Shown piece by piece: positions 7,040 to 12,522 of a DNA stretch of 14,033 bases. The stretch is from assembly GCA_030600725.1 (NCBI GenBank), contig JAUVLN010000022.1, positions 1-14,033 of the forward strand, written 5' to 3'. The DNA comes from Thermoplasmatota archaeon (lineage in GTDB: Archaea > Thermoplasmatota > Penumbrarchaeia > Penumbrarchaeales > Penumbrarchaeaceae). Every line of letters starts with the position of its first letter. The first letter of the stretch is position 1. The translations under genes and the position numbers were made by a program. The notes below the pieces were generated by a model that ran no database searches, had not been told where the DNA came from, and worked only from the letters and a program-made list of their open reading frames with translations.

Positions 7040-7852
7040 TCACATCAGCTCCCCGTTTATGGAGATCATCTCCTTTATCAGGGGGACGTCCTTTCCCGAT
7101 CCCTTGATCGCCTCCTGCGCGATGACCACCATTCCACCGCAGCAGGGGACCTCCATCATGGCCACGGTGACCGATTTGATCCTGTTCTGCCTGATGATCT
7201 CCGTGAGCTTCTCGATATATGCTCCGGAATCGTCCAGCTTGGGACAGCCCATCGCCACGGTCTTCCCGTGTATGAGCTGGGAGTGGAGGTTGGGATCGGC
7301 GACCGCGACGCAGTCGGCCAGCAGGAGCAGATGTGAATTGTCCAGGAAAGGAGCATTTGGATGGAGAAGGTGTATCTGCACGGGCCACTGCCTGAGGGTG
7401 GAGCTGTTTTTCGTGCCGGTTATGGGATCCCCCGTGGGTGGCTCTATTACCGTCATCTCGGTTCCAGGGCATCCGCATGGTGGTTCCTCCTCCTCAATGT
7501 CCGGGATCTCCATGCCTTTTTCCTTGAGGACCTCAACCGCGATGTTGTAGTAGTTGGTCTGAGCGTGGACCTTCAGATGCTTCAGGTGGGCCTTGACGAC
7601 GTTCGGGCCCGCCTTGATGATGTTCTCCATGGTGACCCTCTCGTCGTACTCATCCGCCTCCCGCTCTATGGTGGAGATGGCCCCTTCAGGACAGGTTCCG
7701 ATGCAGGCACCCAGCCCGTCGCAGAATATATCCGATATCAGATGGGCCTTGCCATCTATTATCTGAAGGGCCCCCTCGGGGCAGTCGGGGATGCAAACTC
7801 CGCATCCGGTGCACTTCTCCTGATCTATGTTGATTATCTGCCTCTTGACCAT
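7040..7852 (-). CDS. Ferredoxin-domain protein of the hcp-associated family
   Basis: 270 residues. An N-terminal bacterial-type ferredoxin domain has motif 1 at Cys14, 17, 20 and 24 (CTGCGVCIPDCPEG) and motif 2 at Cys44, 50 and 54 (CDGLGACIGTCPEG). The usual second cysteine of motif 2 is Gly47, so that cluster has an unusual ligand set. A CGCPG loop follows at about 126-130. The C-terminal domain has LRQWPVQIHL (153-162), ADCVA (180-184), GCPKLDD (202-208) and VPCC (235-238). From family knowledge, such proteins often sit near hcp, and hcp lies at the right of this window; the inferred role is electron delivery or sensing. ATG 7852 is used; an upstream extension to 7924 would run through the promoter. 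Confidence 0.85.
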   Translation of the reverse strand: MVKRQIINIDQEKCTGCGVCIPDCPEGALQIIDGKAHLISDIFCDGLGACIGTCPEGAISTIEREADEYDERVTMENIIKAGPNVVKAHLKHLKVHAQTNYYNIAVEVLKEKGMEIPDIEEEEPPCGCPGTEMTVIEPPTGDPITGTKNSSTLRQWPVQIHLLHPNAPFLDNSHLLLLADCVAVADPNLHSQLIHGKTVAMGCPKLDDSGAYIEKLTEIIRQNRIKSVTVAMMEVPCCGGMVVIAQEAIKGSGKDVPLIKEMISINGELM

Positions 7853-7875
7853 GTGGAACACCCTGGTATCTTTTG

Positions 7876-7893
7876 TATACTGTGGAGTATAAT
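7876..7893 (-). promoter_or_regulatory. Promoter and palindromic operator candidate of the ferredoxin-domain gene
   Basis: TATACT (7876-7881) and AGTATA (7886-7891) form a perfect 6-bp inverted repeat with a GTGG spacer. On the minus strand a TATA element (about 7886-7893) overlaps its right arm, and the predicted transcript start is near 7864. A bound protein would block the promoter. Confidence 0.45.
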
Positions 7894-7986
7894 TGTTCCC
7901 GTATAAGTAGCCGAAAGTATCCACATGGAAACCGGCCCGTATCAGGGTGTATCATTAGCGTTTCAGGTAAGGATTCGGAAAGGCTC

Positions 7987-7994
7987 AAATATGA
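7987..7994 (+). promoter_or_regulatory. TATA element of the bioY-birA operon
   Basis: AAATATGA predicts a transcript start near 8017, within the biotin operator. It leaves a leader of about 20 bases containing AGGTG (8026-8030), six bases before the bioY ATG. Confidence 0.5.
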
Positions 7995-8025
7995 TGTTAA
8001 CCTTGCGCGCGATTGCAGTTAACAT
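7994..8025 (+). promoter_or_regulatory. Biotin operator (BirA-type inverted repeat)
   Basis: ATGTTAAC (7994-8001) and GTTAACAT (8018-8025) are an exact 8-bp inverted repeat with a 16-base spacer. This matches the known BirA operator pattern of WTGTWAAC half-sites about 14-16 bases apart. It lies over the predicted transcript start of bioY, and the operon encodes a BirA with a DNA-binding domain. Together these make biotin-dependent self-repression likely. Confidence 0.75.
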
Positions 8026-8036
8026 AGGTGTTTGAA

Positions 8037-8648
8037 ATGAGCGCTACAGCCTTGATCGATGACTTCGGTAACCTGAGGAACAACCTGTGCAAGCGCAGGT
8101 ACGAGCTGGATACGGTGTATCAGATATTGCTCGCACTATCCTTTGCATGCCTGACCGGGCTGTTCGCCCAGTTCAGGTTCTATCTGCCTTTCAGCCCCGT
8201 CCCGGTGACCGGGCAGACGTTCGCCGTACTGCTTGCGGGGATAACCTTGGGAAGGTGGGGAGGCCTCAGTCAGGCGATGTACGTGGGTTTGGGTGTCATT
8301 GGGGTGCCCTGGTTCACCGGCATGAACTCAGGAGTTGAGTATCTTATGGGCCCCACGGGGGGTTATCTGATCGGATTCGTGCTCTCCGCAACGTTCCTGG
8401 GATACGTATCTGAAAGGTATTCCCTCTCCAGGAAACCCGTGGGGATGCTCGGCCTGTTGATGGCGGGCAACTTCCTGCTGATCTACGTTCCCGGACTGCT
8501 CTACCTCCATTTCTATCTGGGAATGACCCTCAGCCTCTGGCAGCTCCTTCTCATCGGTGTTGTACCGTTCATCGCCGGGGACCTCGTCAAGATAACGCTG
8601 GCCACAGGCGCATCCAGACTTATCCTGCCCTCCAGGGCCAAAGCCTGA
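8037..8648 (+). CDS. bioY: BioY biotin transporter S component
   Basis: 203 residues with six predicted helices. BioY motifs are clear: PFSPVPVTGQTFAVLLAG (51-68), YVGLGVIGVPWF (82-93), MGPTGGYLIGF (104-114) and PFIAGDLVKI (177-186). BioY is the biotin-binding membrane subunit of ECF-type vitamin transporters and brings biotin into the cell. It works with shared EcfA/EcfT energizing subunits, and these are not in this window. The N-terminal 25 residues are a charged extension before the first helix. The ATG at 8037 is chosen over GTG 8028 because AGGTG lies six bases upstream of it. birA follows 86 bases later on the same strand, so uptake and use of biotin are linked. Confidence 0.95.
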   Translation: MSATALIDDFGNLRNNLCKRRYELDTVYQILLALSFACLTGLFAQFRFYLPFSPVPVTGQTFAVLLAGITLGRWGGLSQAMYVGLGVIGVPWFTGMNSGVEYLMGPTGGYLIGFVLSATFLGYVSERYSLSRKPVGMLGLLMAGNFLLIYVPGLLYLHFYLGMTLSLWQLLLIGVVPFIAGDLVKITLATGASRLILPSRAKA

Positions 8649-8734
8649 TAAAGGATAGATTGAAATCCATCCTGAGTCTATGGCCTATTAAGGCTCGTGC
8701 AGAGCTTTGTTCGAGCACCAACGGAGTTGGAGAT

Positions 8735-9685
8735 ATGAGAGCCAGGATACTATCTCTCCTTGAAAAGGATGATTTCGTCTCCGGAGAGGAGATCGCAGAT
8801 AGGTTAGGTGTCTCCCGAACCGCTGTATGGAAACATATCCAATCGCTCCAGAAGCTTGGTTACGGTATCGAATCGGTGAGGAACAAGGGATACAGGTTGA
8901 TATCCAGGCCGGACACCCCCATCCCCGAGGAGATCCTACCCGGCCTGGGGACCGACGTGGTTGGAACCGACATGAGGTTCTTTTCCAGGACCACCTCCAC
9001 GAACCTGATCGCCAAGGGGATGCTGGATGGGGGTCCCCCGGAGGGGATCGTGATCGCAGCGGATATCCAGACCGAAGGGAGGGGACGGCTGAAGAGAAGA
9101 TGGTCCTCCCGGCAAGGGGGGTTGTGGTTCTCCGTTATCCTGTACCCGAGGATCCCTCCCGAGAGAGGTATGATATTGACCATGGCCTCCTCCGTTGCGG
9201 TCTACAGGGCGATCAAGGAGACCTGCGGGGTCGAGGCGGTGATCAAATGGCCCAACGATCTGCTTGTGAACGGTAAGAAGGTATGCGGGATCCTCACCGA
9301 GCTGGATGCGGAGATGGACCGGATCAACAGCGCGGTGATTGGTATAGGTATCAACGTCAACAACGAGCTGGAAGGGGAGCTCCTGGAGATCGCCACGTCA
9401 TTGAAGATGGAAACAGGTTCGGATGTCCCCAGGGTCCCGCTGCTCCGCAGCATACTGGAACATCTTGACATTTTGTACAAACTGATAATGTCAGGGGATC
9501 ACAAGACGATAAGAGAGGGGTGGTTCTCGCATTCCAACATCATCGGGAGGAGGATAGAGGTGACCGGCCACAGGGGGACGCTCAACGGAACGGTATCCGA
9601 TGTGGACGAAAGCGGGTGCCTGATCCTGGATACCGGCGAGGGAACCGAGAGGATCGTCGCAGGGGACATAAGATACCTTGATTGA
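8735..9685 (+). CDS. birA: Bifunctional biotin-protein ligase / biotin operon repressor BirA
   Basis: 316 residues in the three-domain layout of regulatory BirA. A winged helix (1-57, SGEEIADRLGVSRTAVWKHI) binds DNA. The ligase domain has TSTN (87-90), the biotin loop GRGRLKRRW (115-123), KWPNDLLV (171-178), KVCGIL (182-187) and GIGINVN (203-209). An SH3-like C-terminal domain spans about 270-316. The enzyme makes biotinyl-AMP and attaches biotin to a lysine of carboxylase carrier proteins; with biotinyl-AMP bound it can repress at the operator before bioY. The biotin loop reads GRGRLKRRW rather than the common GRGRRGRxW. The ATG at 8735 has GGAG eight bases upstream; an extension to 8660 would use intergenic sequence that matches nothing in the family. 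Confidence 0.95.
   Translation: MRARILSLLEKDDFVSGEEIADRLGVSRTAVWKHIQSLQKLGYGIESVRNKGYRLISRPDTPIPEEILPGLGTDVVGTDMRFFSRTTSTNLIAKGMLDGGPPEGIVIAADIQTEGRGRLKRRWSSRQGGLWFSVILYPRIPPERGMILTMASSVAVYRAIKETCGVEAVIKWPNDLLVNGKKVCGILTELDAEMDRINSAVIGIGINVNNELEGELLEIATSLKMETGSDVPRVPLLRSILEHLDILYKLIMSGDHKTIREGWFSHSNIIGRRIEVTGHRGTLNGTVSDVDESGCLILDTGEGTERIVAGDIRYLD
9665..9683 (+). repeat. Left copy of a direct repeat at the birA end
   Basis: The last birA codons (GACATAAGATACCTTGATT) recur at 11383-11401 as GACATAAGATATCTTGACT, 17 of 19 bases identical. The copies flank the AlbA_2-type gene. See findings for the chance estimate. Confidence 0.35.
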
Positions 9686-9722
9686 CCTATTTACACAGTG
9701 GACAATGGGACCTCTACCGGTT

Positions 9723-9733
9723 TTTAAATATTG
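9723..9733 (+). promoter_or_regulatory. Orphan strong TATA-like element
   Basis: TTTTTAAATAT in a GC-richer surround would start a plus-strand transcript near 9754. No plus-strand gene follows; transcription would run antisense to the end of the AlbA_2-type gene. It could serve an unseen small RNA or be a leftover promoter. Confidence 0.3.
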
Positions 9734-9799
9734 AGAGTCTCCCTTCGAATCCGCATAGCCACTGTGGCATAACAGGGAAGGCATCAACACGAAGTGGCC

Positions 9800-11224
9800 T
9801 CAATCTACCACCTCCCAGTGTCCACCTTTCGCTGGGCCGACCCGTATGATGAATTCATTTGTTTTAAGTGTAATAAGATGCTTTTGCACTGCTGATTGAT
9901 TAATGCCCAATCTCTCCGAGATCTCTCTGCGGGAGATACGGGGGTTATTCAGTAGAAGTTCGAGGATCCCCATCTGCCTCACGGTTACTCCCTTTTCTGA
10001 CCACTTTTCTGACCACTTTTCACCCAACTCCTTAATTTTCGTTTCTGTCTGAAAGGTGATCTTATAGTAGTCGAAATCCCCCTCTATGGTTGGCTTTACC
10101 TCGTAATGATCCGACCACCCGTCGATCATCTTGTGAAACCCACTCCCCATGTTCTCGGCCAGCCGTATGAACCTGAATATCTTGGCTACCACAGGATTTC
10201 TCGGAAGTGAAAAATCCTCTTTCAGAATATCTTCAATTTTCTTGGGAAGGGCACCGGGGTTGAAAAATTCGATCCTGTCTGTAAACACTCTTATCCTTGG
10301 ATTTGCCTTGCAGAAATAATCAGAATGAATGATAAGGTTAACAAGCCCCTCCCTTAAGGCTTGAAGATGAGAGGGGTCGTCATCACGAAAGCCTTTCTTG
10401 ACGTGGAATGGGATCTCCACCTTTTTAACCAGATGTTCGTATATGTCAAAAAAGGTACCGAACAGGTTCTTCTCGCTCGATAATCTGAATGTATATCTTG
10501 TGGGGCCATCTGAATAAGTAGTCCCTGGAATTTCAAGATAATCGATCCTGTAATTTGGAAATACTTTGAATAGAAGTTCCTCAGGACCGAAGACAAGCAG
10601 GCCGCCGTAAGTTACCTTTCCATCGATCAGAACGCCCAGCTTATGCAAGAATCCTGAATCGGATAACGCATTATATCTATGGCCTGGATTGATATTTGAG
10701 AAATAATTTCTATACCCCTCTATAGTTGTTTTATCCAGATCCTCAAGCTTATGATCTGTTGGTTGCTTGTCCCTTTCCTAAAAGGAAGAAGTCCTGAAAA
10801 ATGAGTCGATCTCTTCACGTGTGGCCCTTTGGTCACCGCTGCCTGTACGAATGAATGTATTTTTCGGCGTGTTGAAATATACCGGTTTTTCCTTGGCCGA
10901 CTTCTGCGGAATGTAAAAAGCCAGGACATCTTTGCCAGTGAAGTTATATTTCTTGGATCTCACATCAATTTTCTTGTTGAATTTAGCCCCGCTGCGGAGT
11001 GTGGTTGTGAAGTCCTGCTCTATCTTTTCGGGGTTGGAAACGCCAAGTATATTGTATGTCTTCCCCTTTTTAGCTATTCCGAATACCAGCCATCCCCCGG
11101 CAGTATTCGAGAATGCGGAAACGGTCTCCCAGGCACTTTTCGGGATCTGGGCTTTTGCCTCCTTTACCTCAAAATCCTCCCATTCGATGTCTTCCAGCTT
11201 CTCTATGAGTTCGGCTTTATCCAT
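9800..11224 (-). CDS. AlbA_2 (Schlafen-type) / ATPase / winged-helix protein with an in-frame TAG
   Basis: Read as one gene: 474 codons plus TGA, with TAG at codon 149 (10778-10780). Codons 1-148 form the AlbA_2 DNA-binding domain (FSNTAGGWLVFGI at 38-50; FIRTGSGDQRATREEID at 124-140). The frame after the TAG continues without shift through 43 open codons (including DLDKTTIEGYRNY and NPGHRYNALSD), which match the linker expected in this family. An HATPase-like region follows (ALREGLVNLIIHSDYF from 289, FFNPGALP, RNPVVAKIFR, ENMGSG), then a winged helix (REISERLGINQSAVQKHL). This is the COG2865 regulator architecture. Start ATG 11224 has GAGGAGTGG in front. The gene is more A/T-rich than birA and looks accessory. 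It could be a pseudogene, a readthrough gene, or a pyrrolysine codon. Confidence 0.8.
9992..10021 (-). repeat. 12-base tandem repeat inside the AlbA_2-type gene
   Basis: CTTTTCTGACCA occurs twice in tandem plus a half copy. It encodes the repeated residues WSEKWSEK between the ATPase-like region and the winged helix. Similar short linker repeats are common in this family, so it is likely slippage-prone but harmless to the frame. Confidence 0.7.
10778..10780 (-). other. In-frame amber (TAG) codon 149
   Basis: The plus strand reads CTA, so the minus strand reads TAG, directly after SFFRTSSF and directly before ERDKQPTD. The frame on both sides is the same (10777 minus 9800 plus 1 is 978, divisible by three). 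This is a stop within an otherwise continuous family-typical protein, not a frameshift. Confidence 0.9.
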
Positions 11225-11332
11225 TACCACTCCTCTTTTCAAGTTTTCCTTTGCTACAACCAGATACGCAGTGACCTAGGTGATCAGAAACGATATTGAC
11301 AGAACATCTATTTATTTTAAAGGTCCGCTACA

Positions 11333-11379
11333 GTGATTTTACCGATCTGTTAACGATGTGTTCTTCTCAGATCGGTCAC
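11333..11379. repeat. Long hairpin in the AlbA_2 / membrane-protein intergenic region
   Basis: ACCGATCTG (11341-11349) and CAGATCGGT (11368-11376) are an exact 9-bp inverted repeat with an 18-base loop. Allowing a 5-base bulge, GTGA (11333-11336) also pairs with TCAC (11376-11379). A TATA-like TATTTATTTTAAAG (11309-11322) lies just before it. It may be an operator, a small RNA or a remnant of a mobile element. Confidence 0.45.
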
Positions 11380-11382
11380 CGC

Positions 11383-11401
11383 GACATAAGATATCTTGAC
11401 T
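11383..11401 (+). repeat. Right copy of the birA-end direct repeat
   Basis: Translated in the birA frame this copy reads DIRYLD and then TAG, exactly as birA ends DIRYLD then TGA. It could be a duplicated birA tail left by an insertion, or a chance match. Confidence 0.35.
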
Positions 11402-11426
11402 AGTTATCCATCCACTCTATGAAAAC

Positions 11427-11435
11427 GATATATAC
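11427..11435 (+). promoter_or_regulatory. TATA element for the signal-peptide membrane protein
   Basis: GATATATAC is centred 22 bases before ATG 11453 and 28 before the in-frame ATG 11459. This fits a leaderless transcript starting at one of them. Confidence 0.55.
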
Positions 11436-11452
11436 CCGCCAATGCAATCAAT

Positions 11453-12070
11453 ATGCGGATGTTCAGAGCGGTTTGTCTGTTTCTCATATTTGCCGTGATG
11501 GTCCCTACTCTGGCCTTCATCGATGAGGCCTCGGCAGACCAGTACCACGAGGTGTATCTCCATCCTCAGGGTACGCTCCCTCCATATGTGGTCCCTGAGA
11601 AGGAGAGGGATGTGGAGCTGGTCTCCACCGGATATTTTTACTACAACTACCTGACTGAAAGACAGTCCAAAAGCATCAATGCAGACGGGATCATAAACAT
11701 CATCGACTCAACCTGGGCGATGGAGATCACCCCGATGACCTTCTACAACCTCGAGCCCAACGAGAAAGCGGTGTTCATGATCACGATCGTCGTCCCCAAG
11801 GGGATAGAGCCGGGAAGCATTGGGTTCTTCAGGATATCCGTAACCACCAATGATAATCTGGGATGCTCCGATATGGACGTTAAGAATATCCAGATACAAG
11901 TGGGGATGTACGACGAGGAGGTCGCACTACCCGAGACCACGATAATCGATCAGGTATCCAGTTTCTCGGTCCCATGGTGGGGCTATCTGTCAATAGCCGC
12001 CCTGATAATGATCGTTATCATCTCCATCACAGTCATCTACTGGTTTTCTATCAGGAAGAGGAGGGAGTGA
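11453..12070 (+). CDS. Signal-peptide, single-helix surface protein of unknown function
   Basis: 205 residues (203 if it begins at the second Met). A signal peptide spans about 1-28 (hydrophobic core CLFLIFAVMVPTLAF). The external domain, about 29-170, is beta-rich. Its phrase FYNLEPNEKAVFMITIVVP followed by FFRISVTTND resembles Ig-like beta-sandwich domains of archaeal envelope proteins. One membrane helix (about 178-198) is followed by RKRRE, so it is a type I membrane protein with its bulk outside the cell. There is no sorting motif of the kind seen at 3095. I do not recognise a named family. It ends five bases before the convergent HxlR-family gene and has its own TATA element. Confidence 0.75.
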   Translation: MRMFRAVCLFLIFAVMVPTLAFIDEASADQYHEVYLHPQGTLPPYVVPEKERDVELVSTGYFYYNYLTERQSKSINADGIINIIDSTWAMEITPMTFYNLEPNEKAVFMITIVVPKGIEPGSIGFFRISVTTNDNLGCSDMDVKNIQIQVGMYDEEVALPETTIIDQVSSFSVPWWGYLSIAALIMIVIISITVIYWFSIRKRRE

Positions 12071-12075
12071 TCGGC

Positions 12076-12444
12076 TCAGAGCGTACACTCGCTGCAATCA
12101 AGCTGAGCACACACCTTGTTATCCACCTTCCACCGAAGGGCCCACTCCTTTATCTCCTTGATCACCTTGATGAAATCGAGCCCTATCTCCGTCAGCTCGT
12201 ATTCGGTCTTGATGGGAAACGATGAGACGTCGATCTCCTTTGTGATCAGGTCGTGTTCCACCAGCTCCTTCAGCCTTGTCGAGAGGACCTTGGGGGTGAT
12301 CCCCATTATCTCTTTCTTGATCTTGCTGTATCTCTTCGGTCCCCCTCCGTTGCGGTACAGTTCCAACAATATGACCATCGTCCATTTCTTCGACACGAGG
12401 TCGACGGTGCGGTAGACGGTACAATTATCATCCATGGTTTCCAT
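12076..12444 (-). CDS. HxlR-family winged-helix regulator with four cysteines
   Basis: 122 residues. HxlR/DUF24 features: VDLVSKKWTMVILLEL (14-29), RYSKIKKEIMGITPKVLSTRL (38-58), then the wing and the C-terminal dimer helix (YELTEIGLDFIKVIKEIKEWA). Such proteins are small dimeric DNA-binding regulators, many of which respond to oxidants or electrophiles through a conserved N-terminal cysteine. Here that cysteine is Cys8, and the C-terminus adds Cys112, Cys117 and Cys120 (C-X4-C-X2-C). Together they could form a redox switch or bind a metal or iron-sulfur cluster. The gene diverges from hcp with 78 bases between starts, so hcp and the regulator itself are its likely targets. The ATG at 12444 is near-leaderless; 12435 is the alternative. 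The longer frame to 12915 lies antisense to hcp and is rejected. Confidence 0.9.
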   Translation of the reverse strand: METMDDNCTVYRTVDLVSKKWTMVILLELYRNGGGPKRYSKIKKEIMGITPKVLSTRLKELVEHDLITKEIDVSSFPIKTEYELTEIGLDFIKVIKEIKEWALRWKVDNKVCAQLDCSECTL

Positions 12445-12472
12445 CCAGTAACCATCCAATACATATAGCTTC

Positions 12473-12480
12473 GTATATTT
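12473..12480. promoter_or_regulatory. Shared bidirectional TATA element of hxlR-type gene and hcp
   Basis: GTATATTT reads as a TATA element on both strands. To the right it predicts a start near 12503, with GGAG (12511-12514) eight bases before the hcp ATG. To the left it predicts a start near 12451, just before the regulator ATG at 12444. Confidence 0.45.
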
Positions 12481-12488
12481 CGGGAACT

Positions 12489-12507
12489 TGCTATCAAAAG
12501 TATAGTA
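12489..12507. promoter_or_regulatory. Candidate HxlR-type operator before hcp
   Basis: TGCTAT (12489-12494), seven bases, then ATAGTA (12502-12507): an inverted repeat with one mismatch, over the predicted hcp transcript start. Known operators of DUF24 regulators such as YodB have similar TACTAT / ATAGTA half-sites but a different spacing. Confidence 0.4.
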
Positions 12508-12522
12508 AAAGGAGAAATCGAG

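Noticed and set aside
7059..7906. Plus-strand frames opposite the ferredoxin-domain gene
   Set aside because: The minus strand carries cysteine motifs typical of iron-sulfur proteins; the plus frames do not resemble any family.
8660..8734. N-terminal extension of BirA
   Set aside because: The family begins at the winged helix, the ATG at 8735 has a ribosome site, and the extra 25 residues match nothing.
10649..10780. Frameshift splitting the AlbA_2-type gene into two genes
   Set aside because: Both parts and the 43 codons between them share one frame; only the TAG intervenes. A separate second gene starting at TTG 10648 would begin in mid-domain.
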